The translations under genes were made by a program, and so were the position numbers. A stretch of 64,000 nucleotides of DNA, from NCBI GenBank assembly GCA_017311315.1, contig CM029666.1:6943414-7007413 (forward strand), read 5' to 3'. This document shows, one piece after another, positions 20,201 through 32,575 of this stretch. Origin of the DNA: Dendrocalamus latiflorus. Lineage: Eukaryota > Streptophyta > Magnoliopsida > Poales > Poaceae. The notes under the pieces are model-generated. The model was not told the DNA's origin. It saw only the letters and a list, made by a program, of their open reading frames with translations, and made no database searches. Numbering within the stretch: the stretch's first letter is position 1; each line of letters starts with the position of its first letter.

Positions 20201-23200
20201 TTTGTCTCTGTCTTCCAGAAGGAGCACTATATTCCTTGGGCAAGGATTCCTCTTGTTTCAGGAAATGCCTGAAATAAATAATAATGCGGTGAAATTCCAG
20301 ATAGTCACATCCATGCAGTTTCTAACTTGTAATGGTCTTGCAGTGTGACCAAAAGATAGCCTTTCAAAATAGAGAGGAAAAACTTGGAACTTCAGTAGCA
20401 CAGTCACATAGAGGAATAAAGAATTTTTTTAAAATTATCCATTTTTATTCAAAACTACAGCAATATACCCGCGCAGAAATTTTTTACAGGAATAGAATCC
20501 AGTCGCCCAACCGCTGAGCAACTGGAACCTGTCGCCCAACGGTAGCACGACATGAATGCAGTCGGTGGGCTATTGGGTGACAGGATCCAGTCGCCGAACG
20601 ATCAGGCGACCACACCTGTCGCTGAACTGTTCGACAACTGCAAGTCCAGTCGCCCGACCGGTCGACGACAGCCATCTCAGCCCATTTTTTCTGCAATTGG
20701 CCCCCCGACAGCGCATGTGGGTAAATGATAATTGCTATAAGTAGGTGACATTTACCAAATTTTGTGTACGATTTATATTTTGTGGAAAAAAAAGGTAGAC
20801 AATGTTGAATGATCCATTTGTAATTTTCGTAGATTATGAATGGTAGAGAATGTTAGATTCACAATAATAATTTATGATCATCGTATGTTGTTGTAGTGCA
20901 AGAAAATTTCAGAAATTTTTTCTGATGACGATTGAGACAACAACGATTGGTAAGTATGAAGATATGTGATATTGTGAAGACATGTGATGTTGCAAATTTA
21001 AATAGACTTCATAATAAGTTGGGAATACGAAACACGGCGCACAGGGTTTTCAATGATAACAAGGCCTAACTCTGTTAAAAAGAAGCTGCAAATGCATGTC
21101 AAAAAGTAAAAACTGAACTTCACAGAAAATTAGCTTAACACATCATCTTCATATAATCTCTCTCTTTATAATGAGGTAGTGGTCTTTTATTCTAAGCCAG
21201 AAGAGATATGAGTTCTTTTTTAGTTTATTTGTTACATGTACTGTTCACATTAATTTTCCTATGCTTTAATAGTTGTGTGTTTGCAGCATTACAGAACATA
21301 TCCATTTTGCAAGAAGAGCTTGGTCGACAATGGAAGAAAATTACCTGCTTTGCTCCCTGACAGTATATGTGCTGGATCTAGTGGGGCTCTTCTCATAATC
21401 CCTCCTCCGAGAATCAACCTTCTCTTGTATGACATATTCCCGTCTACGGTCTGCACTAGATACAAATGAACCAACTTCTGACCTGCGTTTAGTAGCATCT
21501 CCATGATGTTCTTTTGCATTTCGGGGTTCCAGATCACCATCATCAACACTTTCTTCATAGGACCTTTTATTCCCTTTGCTATCATCTCTATACTTAGAGC
21601 TTCTATGATCAGCAGCAGATGTGTCACCCTCACTGTCATGTAGGCTATTTTTATTGTGCCTGCTCTCTGAGCATTTATGTTCCTCTTTATAGTGCTTTTC
21701 CAAAGATCTGTCTCTAGTGTTGTCCTTTGAGTATCGCGCATCCCATGATCTACCATCTTGATGCCTATGGTTTCTATAAATATCGTCTCGGTGTTTCTCC
21801 CTTGAGCTGTCATCAGATCTTTCATTCCTAGGTTTCTCTACATATCTAAACTTCTCTTTGTATCTTTCATCATTATGCTCTTTAGATCCTTCCTCTTCAT
21901 ATTTTCCATCCCTATGTCTATCTTCATTTCTAGACCTTTCCTCTTTGTACCTGTCATCTCTGTGCCTTTCCTCTTCCTTATACCTATCATCTTTATATTT
22001 ATTATTTTTGTGTCTGTCCTCAGGTTTGGACCATTCATCCTTATATTTTCCTTCTCTACGTTTTTCCACACCTCTAGACATTTCATCTTTGATCTTTACA
22101 TCTCGATGTTGTTGCTCATAACATCCATAGATTTTGATATGAACATCCCTAGACATGGTTTGCCTGTCCCTGCTGCCACTTTGTGGTTCATCTTTCCCAT
22201 CAGACTGATCCTTTGTTTTCCTATGCCTCCCATTCTTCTCTAACTCACCATCATGCAACTCATTTTGAAATTGATGGCCTGCTAACACACAATGAAAACA
22301 ATACGAGATAAATGTGAAAATCCTAAGATGATGGGTAGGTTCTTTTTTGCTACCACTGATGGCTTTTGACCATAATGCGAGCGGTTGTGCGAATGAACCG
22401 AATGCTAATAAGCCAATTCAAAAAGACTGTCCCGATAAGCTACTTTGAAAAGGCGACAGAGAACCCGTCCCGTTTGTTTGCTCGGGAGAAGCCATAAGCC
22501 ATAAACTAAAAAGGAGGCCAATGACAACAAAATACCACTGCTTTAGATTTGGTAGGCTAATTAAACCGTGGCATATAAGATTAAAAATGAGAAGACTGGA
22601 TGAATAGTTGAATACTGAAATGAATCGAAGTACAGTGAGAGTTCAACGAGCAGAATAGCACAAATAATCATAAGACAACATTGTGCTTATGCATGTATAT
22701 TATTTAGTGCTGGAACAGATGGGCTGGTAAGCAGACAAAAAAAAAGTACAAAACCATTTTACATAAGTCAACAACAACAACAAAGTCTTTTGTCCCAAAC
22801 AAGTTGGAGTAGGCTAGGAATGAAACCTTTTCAAGAATCAACCATTTTACATAAGTCAATTGGATAAATCAGCAGGTAGGTAGTGTCCTTATGAGAAGGT
22901 GCTAACAATAGAATATAGACAAATAGAACAATGAAACGATGTACAAGGCAAAAATTGTTAAGAGATGCTACGTTTGTCAGAGAGGTTGCTATGAAAATTG
23001 AGAATATTGTATAGCTAACAAATTAGGCAGCATAAACTATTTCAAACCACATCCATCCTAGAGCTATATAGGAACAGTTCATGCATAACCTATTTTACAA
23101 CAAATCCATCCTCACAACATATATGAATGATTCATGTATAACACACACAAAAATAGAACATTGTTCAGAATTGGAAATGAATGAGGGCTTGGTGCTGAAA

Positions 23201-25446
23201 CACCCCCCCCCCCCAACCCCAACAAGTCATGCACCTCTGTATGTCCAAAATTTTTCCAAAGACTACACACTTCTATAGTTCTATGCAGTCTTGTATGGTC
23301 CACACACTTCTATTCACTATGCATCTGATACTATGCACTTATGTATCGCCATTAAATCATGTCAATACTCTATATCCATCAAAATTTCCGAATACCGGCG
23401 TGGAAGAATCCAATGAACGTGTGCACTACTATATTTTCCCCCTGATGCTTATGTTGATCATACCCAGTTATCTATGAAATGTCTCTTCAATAAAGCTACT
23501 TCATTACATGATGAGTTGACTACAGCTAAAAATAAAAGTGCCACTCAGTTATAAATTTAAGGACACATGGCTATTAAGGATTGGACCTTTCTAAGGAGTG
23601 TAAACTTTCTACTTGGTAAGTTACAGAGAAAACACTTAGAGAAAATCTGATTTTCTAAGCACATCGAACAAAACGATATGCCGCCAAAAACAACATGACA
23701 ACTCTAAAACTCATACATGTGTGCACATACACCATACTGTCACCACCCTCCCTAGTCCCTACACAGCACAAAAGCATACAACATTTGTGTTGACTTTGGC
23801 TGTGCATACATCACTGTGCCATCCCTCACTTTCCACAACTATGCACCAACAACGACATGCAAATCCATACAACATGTACGTGCTTGCCAGTAGTAGTCCT
23901 TATGGTTTAGTTAACGCTTAGTGTAAACTTCAGCACAAGCAAGTAAATGTTATCTTTTAGAGCTTCTTCTATGCATTCAGTATCCCCATGCAAGGTGGAC
24001 GACTCTTGGGAACCAACATATTTAAAAAACAAATAAAATTTCCTGTACATTACATACTGTTAGGGAGGATGACAACTGACAAGAGAAACAGAACCATGAT
24101 TATTTCGCAAAAATATCATGAGAACTACATTTTTAGGTTGAATCTAGTATGGATTTCTGATGAAAGTGAAGACTATACGATAGGAAAATAAGCAAGTACA
24201 AGAGAAGGCACAAGTGGCAAATATTAACCCTAACATTCACTAGCCTGTCAGAGGAAAAGGTTATATTACCATACAGTTAAATGTATAAGACAAACAATAG
24301 GGTCTTTGCAAGACACATTTGCTGCCACTATTAAAAATCTATGCAATTTGGACCTCCATGAAACTAACTAGTGATTCCTACTATATCAAAATAAATACTA
24401 GTCAAGAAAGTATAAGATAGGGGACAGGTATGATGGTATGACCAGATGAATTCCAATGACATAATTAGATGTTATTTTTCTGCAATAACTTAATACAGGG
24501 GGAAAATAACATGAAAACCCTTCAGATGGTCATAATGTCATATAATATCAGTTTCTAGTTTCTAGTTCATTAGCTTAAACATTTCTAGTTTCTACTTTTT
24601 TCGCAACCAGTATCACCAACCAGAACTATGCAATCTGACATGAGTTCATGTTCCATAAGATGCTCTGTTCAGTATAGCAAGTGATATGTCATCGTGGCTA
24701 TCTACTGACAAGCTTAACTATGAAGGGCAAGCTGAAAGATACCTACCATCAGTTCCATTACACTTATTCCTCGCTCTATCCCCTTCAGAATCTTGTGTTT
24801 TCGCCTCTTTGTTTCTTGACATAATTTTCGACGATGCATCATGCCTGCTCTCATTCCCCTTTTCCGCCCCATGCTCCCTAGTCCTATCCTTCACCATCTT
24901 ATACTGCTGATCCATACTGTCTTCCTTCAGCACCACCACTTGCTTGCTTTCTTTCGACTTCTCTGCCCCATGCTCCCTAGCCCCCACTTTCACTCGGTGG
25001 TGCTCACCGGCACTATCTTCCTCCAACAATGCCCCTCTCTCTGACTTCCTTCTGCCAACCTCATTGGACCTATCAGATTCCTCAAACTTCGCTGTGGCCT
25101 TTCCCTTCACATCACCATCTGAATTTTTCGACTTCCTGAACTCATCATCTTCCCCACCACCGCCGCCACTCCACCAGTCATCCCCAGTGACAGCCTCCTG
25201 CTGCTCTCTGCCCTTCCTCTTCTTCTGGCCCTCCGCTGATGAACCAGACGCGTCACCGGCGTCAGCAAGCTTCGCCAATGCTGAGGGCAGCCGCTTCTCG
25301 TGCTGCTCCAAGCCCTTGGAAGCCCTAGCAGACCCCTTCTTCTCCTGCTGCTCCCGCGGCCGCGGTTCCTCGTCGGAGTCGGACCTGTCCCGCTCCTCCC
25401 GATACCCATCGTGCTTGCGGAACCTGCGTTGCGAGCTCCTCGGCAT
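17262..25446 (-). CDS. Large RS/RD-rich charged protein, plant-specific, function unknown (4 coding exons)
   Basis: Coding exons on the minus strand are 25446-24747, 22278-21345, 20268-19077 and 17828-17262. They have GT-AG borders and phases 1, 2 and 0, and give 3393 nt (about 1130 residues). It starts MPRSSQRRFRKHDG; residues 1-233 are acidic/basic with repeated Ser, Glu and Lys. Exon 2 (to about 544) is a run of Lys-Asp-Glu-Arg units such as DRYKEEERHRDDRYKEERSR. Exon 3 holds an RS-like stretch (RERRSTSRSRRSS, about 685) and then a Pro/Gly/Phe/Met-rich part (GPPLPGFHPAMHQFPQSFFG). Exon 4 contains AMALYRLSTGSM and ends VNLNQTPCSPGST. Grass and Arabidopsis homologues are, as I recall, labelled uncharacterised or CCCH-13-like; no CCCH finger is visible. 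Composition suggests a disordered nuclear RNA-associated protein, which is inference. Exon 3 stays open past its donor to 18762, so intron retention would give a different C-terminus. Borders are by eye. Confidence 0.75.
18030..18288. mobile_element. Stowaway MITE in intron 3 (259 bp)
   Basis: The ends CTCACTCCGGTCACAAATAT and, inverted, CTCCCTCTAGTCACAAATAT are the Stowaway/Mariner type, flanked by TA (18028-18029, 18289-18290). The interior is AT-rich, with no coding sequence. Confidence 0.88.
20421..20715 (+). mobile_element. Single MULE end related to the 43.8-kb element, in intron 2
   Basis: It starts GAATTTTTT at 20421, as does the element at 43838. It keeps the order CCATTTTTATTC, AATATACCCGCG and AATTTTTTACA. 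After that come repeated short arms with TCGCC, CGGTTGGGCGA or close variants (20505-20690), the same modular design as the 43.8-kb TIRs. No second inverted end or 9-bp duplication was found nearby, so it is a one-ended relic or a diverged relative. The frequent GTCGCCCAACCG text makes spurious open frames. Confidence 0.65.
22330..22520. mobile_element. hAT-like MITE remnant in intron 1
   Basis: Text such as GAATGCTAATAAGCCA and GAGAAGCCATAAGCC is shared with 29815-29975, and partly with 54925-55120. Ends rich in GGCTTATGGCTT resemble short non-autonomous hAT elements of grasses. I could not delimit an 8-bp duplication. Confidence 0.4.
22772..22840 (-). mobile_element. 5'-truncated Au-type SINE tail with 19-bp target duplication
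   Basis: The minus strand reads GGTTTCATTCCTAGCCTACT, then CCAACTTGTTTGGGACAAAA and ends in TTGTTGTTGTTG. This is the 3' region of the Au SINE family as I remember it. The direct duplication ACCATTTTACATAAGTCAA is perfect on both sides (22753-22771 and 22841-22859). Only about 69 bp inserted, so it is a short 5'-truncated copy. Confidence 0.78.
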
Positions 25447-26310
25447 CCCGGCCTCCAAACCTCAAGCCCACGGCCAAGGGCTCACCGAAACCGCACCAAT
25501 CCGAATCCTCTGCTCCAAAACTGCTCCACAAAATCGATCCCCTCGTCCCCAAAATCCTCAACAGAACCCTGGAATCCCCACCGCAACGGACTGAGCGAAC
25601 CGGAGGCAAATCTAACAAAGCTCCTCGCCTCGTCACAGAAATCGCCCAAAATCCTCCAAAAAATATACAAACATACGTAAAACTTGCCAGGAAGCCGCCG
25701 GAATTCGCCGGAATCGGGCGGGCTCGAGCCCGACGACGCGGCGGGGATCAGCGCGAGGAGTGGGAAGAAGCGAAGCCTACTAGGACTCGGGAGTAGGCGG
25801 CGAAGGATCTCGGAAGAGATCGAATCGAATGGGGTGGAATCATGGGATACGAGTAGGCGGGCAAGGGAGCAATTTTTCCGTAGCCGGGTGGGAGAAGAAG
25901 GGATTGGGAATTGAGGGGGGAGGAGACGCGATCGCGGATTTTCGGGGGATTTAATCTATTTTTCTTTCGAAAATTCTGGTTTTGGCAACGTCGTCGCGTT
26001 GGTCGTGTGACCTGTGAAGTGACCTATGTCCGCTCGTTTCGATTGCTTCTGGTTCATTATTTTTTTAATTTCATTTTTTAGCTTTTGATTTTTTTTGGGT
26101 TTTTTCTTTTTCTTTTTTTATATTTCTTTTTCGATTGTTTCGTTGAATTATGCAATTTGTAGGAATTATTATATATAGCAAACAAGCTTTAAAAATTATG
26201 GTTTTTTTGTAGAGCCTCCCGACATAGTCGACTTAATTGTGTAATTTATTGAGAATTTTATATGTTCTAAATTTATCATGTTAATTTAATCATAATTAGC
26301 AACATAAGAT
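25447..26310 (-). promoter_or_regulatory. 5' leader and promoter region of the RS/RD-rich gene
   Basis: 25447-25930 is GC-rich and is the likely 5' UTR and core promoter of the minus-strand gene; no sharp TATA box is seen, as is common for housekeeping-type genes. 25940-26310 is T-rich with no visible gene. The first in-frame ATG (25446) has CGGG before it and is followed by the conserved-looking MPRSS start. Confidence 0.4.
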
Positions 26311-26370
26311 GCTTATTTAATTCGTAGGCTGCACGGCCACCGTGCGTGGCCATCTTTTGCAGTGTCTGAC

Positions 26371-26571
26371 CTCCCTCCTCCGCATATATGTTGCCCTCTC
26401 ACTACTATCCCCCTTGTCACCTCCCTCCTTCACACATATATCGGCTCGTCCATGCCGCCCCCCTTGCCCCTCCCTCCTTTGCACATATGCTGGCTCATCT
26501 ATTCTGTCCCCCGTTGCCCCCTCCCTCATTGCACATATGTCACTTTGTGCATGTCGTCTCCCCTTGGCCGT
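26371..26571. repeat. Minisatellite, four units of about 50 bp
   Basis: Four imperfect units each contain CTCCCTCCTT.GCACATAT followed by a pyrimidine-rich half ending CCCCCTTG.CCC. All three plus frames are open here, purely because of composition. Confidence 0.75.
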
Positions 26572-27869
26572 GGTGCTGCGAGTCGACAATGAATCCATAA
26601 TTCCCGGTGGCAACGACCGGGTTCCCGTTTCGCTTGACTATAAATACCGGGCTCTCGTAGTGGTTTCCTAAATCTGGGTCCGAGCCAAGTAGCGTTGGCT
26701 GGAACATCGTCTGTAAGTGCATGGGATCATTTATCCCATAAAGAGGATAATGGGGAGTTTGTCAACCCCCTACATAGCTCATGCGGTACCTAGGGTACTG
26801 CAGTCCGCTCATCTTCAGGGGCAGGAGGACCCAGATCCTAGACCAAAACTCATAGACCATGGAAGTATTCCGACATGTGTAGGACAGGGAATTCCAATCA
26901 CACACCTTCCCCGCCGAGCACCCTCGAAAGCACTGCTCTGATGTCGTCCAAGACACGACGCGCTTTATTGCAACTCACTTGTGCCAGTTGCAAAAAGAGA
27001 AGTTGCGGCACCCTCCTTTCTCCTTCTTCCCATGCCTCCGTGAGGGAAGCGTTTCCCAGAGCTCCCTAACGCCAGGGTGGATGACCCTCGGTTGTCGTAC
27101 CAGGTCTAGTTTACTCACGCAATGACGATCACTTACACCAACGCCTCGCAGTAGATTGGACAACTGTAGATGCTTCTAACATCTAGATACGAGCACTCGA
27201 ACGTCCTCTGCACCTAACTCACCCACTGTGAGGCCGCCCTCCAGGTGGTGGAACACGAGAGGATTGCTGCCGAGGTAGAGCTCGAGCACCTCCAGTCTTC
27301 AGCTACATACATCCCATCCTCGCCAGTGCCAGCACCAGAACCTGTCGTCGCCCCCAATGGCCCTGCACCGACCCGACCCTAGGGGACTCGCACCAGGCTA
27401 ACATCACGCAAGAGCGTGCGCCACTAGAGTGTGCCACCTGACATCGATGTTAGAGGATCCAGTGGAAGATGCAGTCTCTCTTGCTCTCGCTCCTGCTTCC
27501 AATCGCCCAGATATAGCCTGAGTCGCTCCCGCTCTCGATCCCCTAGCTTCAGTCAGAGCCATTCCCCGTTCCCCGGGGAACTACACAAATTGTGGTAGGA
27601 GTCGCCCTATGGAGGACTAGTCAGTTGTAGTTAGGTTAGTCAGTAGTGATTTGTGAGGCTGTCTTTTGAGTTGCAAACACTTGCTCTCTCTAGTTGTACC
27701 CCCTTTTGTACCCAAATCTCTAAGACAATGTGTATCTGATGTCATAACTTGACAAAGCCTATATGTCTTGTCTAAACTCATGTAATGTCTAACCCTTTTT
27801 TAATAAAACTATCATAAGCTTTCATACGTTTTACTGCATTGCTTCTCTTATTTACTTAGTTTTTCTGCA
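26572..27869 (+). other. Decayed coding-like sequence, possibly a non-autonomous retroelement
   Basis: Around 27240-27400 one plus frame reads VEHERIAAEVELEHLQSS and PSSPVPAPEPVVAPNGPA before a TAG, then TRLTSRKSV. A Ser-Arg repeat-like stretch follows at 27470-27560. An AATAAA lies at 27800-27806. No domain was recognised. The charged, broken frames resemble gag-like regions of non-autonomous LTR elements, which is inference. Confidence 0.35.
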
Positions 27870-28030
27870 GACTGGCGTGACCCAATGAAGCGGCTTTGCA
27901 GACTGATGTGACCAAACGAGGTAGCTTTGTAGCGATGTGACCCAACGAGGCAGCTTTGCAATCGACGTGACCCAACAAGGCAATTTTGCAGACCAACGTG
28001 ACCCAACAAGACAGCTTTACAGCAACGTAA
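27870..28030. repeat. Tandem repeat, about five units of 30-36 bp
   Basis: Each unit has the form GACGTGACCCAACGAGGCAG followed by CTTTGCA, with substitutions and small indels. It lies about 100 bp upstream of a TATA-like TATAAATAC, as enhancer-like repeats in LTR U3 regions often do. Confidence 0.75.
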
Positions 28031-28130
28031 CACATACTGCAGCAAGATTCCTCCTCAAGGCCGCTGCGTCGTGGACGTGAATTTGCATGAACCCAATTGG
28101 ACTTATGTTGCATTTGCAGCGCAGCTCCGT

Positions 28131-28139
28131 GTATAAATA
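28131..28139 (+). promoter_or_regulatory. TATA-like box downstream of the tandem repeat
   Basis: GTGTATAAATACTACC is a good plant TATA box. No host gene follows; it may belong to an LTR or a decayed retroelement spanning 26570-28900. Confidence 0.35.
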
Positions 28140-28565
28140 CTACCCCTTACGCGATGCCTTTTCACGCAACAAGACTACCACACTACCACCCTCAGGCCTC
28201 AGATGGAGAAGTAATAGGAGGAGATCACCCAACTAGCAAGAGCTGCAGCAGCTCACGACGAGCAAAGCGCTCATGCCAGAGGCCACCTCCTTGCAATGAC
28301 ACCCTTGTAGCTCCAACCCCTACAACAACATCCCCACCAAGCATTCCCTGTAAGATCCGCTCGAGGAGGAGACACCGCCCCTCTGTTGGTGCAGGAACAC
28401 GTGCAAGTTCTTCAAGTCAAAACAGCGGCTGAGCCTGGGTATGCATTATTAGAGTTGCCCTAACTACGCCTGGGACTACCCTGACTAGTGTACTAACTAC
28501 CTCTCTAATCTACCCTAGTCTCTAGATCCACCATGTGCATTCTGCAAATAGATCGACCGAGAGAT

Positions 28566-28800
28566 TCACCCATATGACCAGTGGCATCTCGCCTGCGAGG
28601 AGTAGGATGTTGCAACGGTCCGCCAGAGGAGGGAGGAGTGGCGGCGCAACGAAGAGTATAGTGAGCGTATCTAGCGGAAGATACAAGCTCATCTCAAGGC
28701 GTGTAGGCGTAGAGAGCACGGGGCTCACAAGGTGAAGTGTGAAAGGGCGACTAAGGCTAGGGCGGTCGACGAGGACTACAACGTCGAACTCAACAGCAAG
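28566..28800 (+). pseudogene. Broken gag-like coding relic
   Basis: One plus frame reads PYDQWHLACEE, stop, DVATVRQRREEWRRNEEY and SERI, stop, RKIQAHLKACRREHG, then ATKARAVDEDYN. Both stops are TAG where Trp or Gln would fit. The charged helical pattern resembles gag-like segments of grass retroelements, but I cannot name the family. Confidence 0.35.
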
Positions 28801-28900
28801 GGTAAATGGGCTCGGTCCACACAGTAGAACAGCAAGGGTAAATGGCCCCGACCCACACAGTAGATCAGGCAACTCCGTAGTAGCCCCCTTAGTCCTACCC

Positions 28901-31899
28901 GCCATATTATTCGTATCTCCTAAAGATTTCTATTCATACATGGTACAAATGCTTACCGTAGTGGTAGCGAGGTTGGCAAAACTTGAAGATTCATGCATGA
29001 AAGATTTCTATAATGTGCAAACTAATAGCTTTGGGGCTGTCTACTCCTTGTGTAATACAATAAAAAATAAACCATGAAACTCTAACGACTACCCGAAGTG
29101 ACGGGGCGATGTAGAGTAGTCATGTCGTACTAAACTTCGCACATTCCAGGTCACATAAAATTATGAAACCCTAATTTTGAAAAACAAAATTCTAATTTTT
29201 TGAGACCTAAACCCTTGATTTTTGAGACAATTTCAAACATGTAAAACTCTGAAAAAATTATACAATTAAATTAACTATGCAAGGAACCTTAAAAAAAATC
29301 ATAATTTTCGGAGCTCAGTTGCTACATTAAAAAATTCCTAGGTAAATAAACCCTGCAATGAAATTCAGGATGCATAAAGTTACAAAAACATTACACAATC
29401 ACACACGCTATGTCAGAAGGCTCCACACAAAATTTCGTATTTTTTGGAGCTTATTTGCTATATCTAAAAAATCAAACAAGCAACTCACCTAAACGAAATC
29501 CCTAATTAGGATTAGATTAATACTAATTACCCTCCTAATCGGGTCCTGCACGATGACCGTGCATCAGGCCTCTACCACACGGTGGTCATGCAGCTGAGGC
29601 CAAGTGTTGCCTCCCCCATGGCTGCCGCACAACTACTAGGTAGTAGAAATGATATTTCTATTAATTTCACACGACTACTGCTATTCTTGTAAATACCAGT
29701 TCAAAACATGCCAAATGTGCCCAAAAAAAAGTCCATTGTGGTGCTTCCCAAATTCTCCACACTCTCGTATTCGTATATTTAATTCGTTTTTGGTGGGGGT
29801 TTTCAACTGAACCTTATGGTTTATAGCTGTAGCTTATGATTTTTGTCCCTAGCACGAGTGTTTATGTGAATGAATCAAATGCTAATAAGCCACTTTGAAA
29901 TAGTGGTTGAGAAGTCGTCCTATTTGTTTGTTTGAGATAAGCTATAAGCCGTAATCCAAAAAAAACTTTGCAAGTTGTGGGAACAATATACGAATGAAAA
30001 TGATATAAGTTTAGGGGAAATAGTTAAATTTGCCCCTAACTCTTCTGATGATAGTTTAAGCTGAACAATGTTTTCTAGGATCATGGTTCGGTGGAGGTGA
30101 AAACCCTTAAAAGAAAATTTCTCTCATCCAAACCATATAAAATGGCAAGAGGCAATGGAATGGATATACTTCCTTGAAGGTTGTCCAACTATGCAAAAGA
30201 GAGTTTATGAACTTTAAAATTTGCACATACTCCAAGTAACCCTAAAGACACTGGGAATAAGCATAAGAGTTGGTTCATGGCACGCTTATCCATCTTTCAG
30301 TTGATGTTAGGTTGCATGAGTCCAATTGCATCACACTTCTATATCTTAGTGGATCTAGTCTAATGTTGCTCTACAGGTGTGGTTGAGGTTGAGCTGACCA
30401 AAGTTGAATTGTCACAATTGAGGTAGCTAAACCCGAATGTGTTATATTCGACAACTATGTTAATTATAAGTAGATTTTAAAAAAAAACACATGTATTTTT
30501 TTAACTGATGTTGTAGGTCTAGCTAGACCTTAAACTTGGTTTGGACAAAGTTAGTCTTGTCAATCATGCCATAGAAGGAAAAAAAATCTACCAAGTTTTG
30601 GAGAGCAAGGTCCTCAAGTTAGTTGGCATCTAATTTGAAGTCCTATGTAATAAGGTTAAATTATCGTCAGTCAAACTAACAAAAGATTTAGTTAATAAAC
30701 TTGGATACTTTGATGCTTCAATCAACAAAATAATATTTTTAGGAATTTGATTGAACAGAACAATACAAAAAATTATAAGTGCAGTTTAGCATTTGAAAAG
30801 ATAAAAACTATTAAATGGTATACCATTTTTCTCGTATCAATGGGATAAGTGGACATCATTGGATCTAACTCCTCATGCATAAATCCAATAGTTTGACCGC
30901 ACCAAACGCTTCCTATTCATGGAGCTTCAATGTGACCTATTCATGAAGCTTCAATGTGACCAGAAAGTGGCCGCTTACCTCCCTTCCTCTCTCCCTCTCT
31001 TTGAGAAATATAAATTCCCAAATCCATCTAAGAAAAACCACCAAATTGGTAGCATTGGTTAGCCGCTAGATCAGCACCAACGAGTTGTCAAACGACCATC
31101 TCCCTCTTCTCATGCTCTAATTGAGCTTTTCTATGGCAGATTTGACGATGGCAAGTTTTCCTGTCAACTGCAAGTCTGTAAGCCTGTAATGTGCGTGGAT
31201 GCGTCCACGGCGATAGTAGAGGTCACAGCTACGAGCGTGACAAATCAAACTAGGCGAGGGGCATTGGGCCATCGTGGGCGAGCGGGTACGTATGGGACCA
31301 TCTCTTGCTCTCTCTCTCTCTCTACACACTTCATCGCTTGGACTAGCAAACTTCAACGGCAGGAGCTCGGACTAGCCCGACGACGTAGGATAGATGCATG
31401 CACCCAGCATAATGTGTGCAACCAACACATGCGAGCGAGTGTGGAGATGAGCCCTATAGCAGTGATGTGCAGGCTTGTGACGATGCGCGTGGAGGTGACA
31501 CAATGCAATGGGGCGGTCGTGGGGCTAGCGCATTGGTCTAACGGTGTGGGCCAGTGAGGCCACGCTAGGCCACATGTGGTGGTCCGGCAGCGTGGGGCGG
31601 AATAGTCAGTGCGATGGACGTGATGGTGGCACGGCACCAGTGCATACCACACCGAGGAGTCAAGCGGCCTCACAGGGGTGCATAGGCGCAACAAGGCCGT
31701 GAGCAAGATGACTACGTTGACATGGCGTAGCAGTTTGTGTAGTGCGTTTCGTTTGTCATCATCATTGTCGCTGTCTAGTACGTCTCATCGTTTATAGCCA
31801 TCTAATGTGTCTTGTCATTGTTGCAGTGGACTACACGACGAGAAAGCGCATCGATGACCAATGGCTATGGCGTCCAGAATGTTCAGAGTTGTTTTTTTG
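28901..31899. other. Intergenic DNA with a MITE remnant and a short duplication
   Basis: No gene is visible. 29815-29975 resembles the hAT-like MITE at 22330 (shared AATGCTAATAAGCCA and GATAAGCTATAAGCC). A 24-bp tandem duplication, TATTCATG(G/A)AGCTTCAATG and so on, lies at 30914-30961. 31180-31720 is GC-richer and open in several frames, with no recognisable product. Confidence 0.4.
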
Positions 31900-32575
31900 G
31901 TGAAATTCATTTTTTAACTTTTTGGTAAAACTTTGCAGAAGCCTCATGAAATAATTTTGAAACATGTTGAAATTTTGCTAAAACATGTTAAAACTTGCTT
32001 GAAACTATTTTATGAAATTTCTTGGAACATGTTGAAACTTGTAGAAACTTCAATGAAACGCGCTGAAACTTTTTTTTATGAAATTTGATATTTCTTCTTG
32101 AAACTTGAATGAATTTCCTCGTGAGGCTTGTTAGAACTCTCTGAAACTTTGAAGTTTATTTTTTTTTGAAACTAAGGTTAAATTCTTCTAAAACTCATTT
32201 TTGTTTATCAAGTTTCAGATTTGAAATCGCGCGAAACTTATAATTTTATATTTGAAACACATTGAATTTTGTTGAAAACGTGCTGAAACCTTATGAAATC
32301 AATTTAAAACTCTTTTCATAAACCTGATGAAACTTACAAAACTTGCTCTGAAATTGTGAAGCTTGTCCTTTTGAACTCAATTGAAATTTTTCTGAAACTC
32401 TTTTTAATCAAGTTTTCATATTTGAAACTACATGAAATGTATAGTTTGAGATTTGAAACCCATTTAAATTTGTCGAAACACACTGAAAATCTTATGAAAC
32501 TCATTTGAAATTCTTTTGAAGCTTGATAAAACTTGTGAAAATGTGGATAAAACCTGTTAAAACTAGATAAAAATG
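31900..32575. repeat. Degenerate TGAAAC-rich satellite-like stretch
   Basis: Over 650 bp the motif TGAAACTT, or its variants GAAACTTG, TGAAATTT and GAAAC, recurs every 10-25 bp without a fixed period. It codes for nothing recognisable. Confidence 0.55.

Noticed and set aside
21858..22243. Plus-strand Phe/Leu/Ser-rich frames opposite exon 2 of the RS/RD-rich gene
   Set aside because: Mirror image of the Lys/Glu/Asp/Arg codon repeats on the minus strand.
24841..25680. Plus-strand open frames of 126-216 codons
   Set aside because: Antisense to exon 1 and leader of the RS/RD-rich gene; low-complexity Ser/Pro/Leu with no domain.
27870..28030. CRISPR-like array
   Set aside because: Units are tandem without unique spacers, and the genome is a plant nuclear one.
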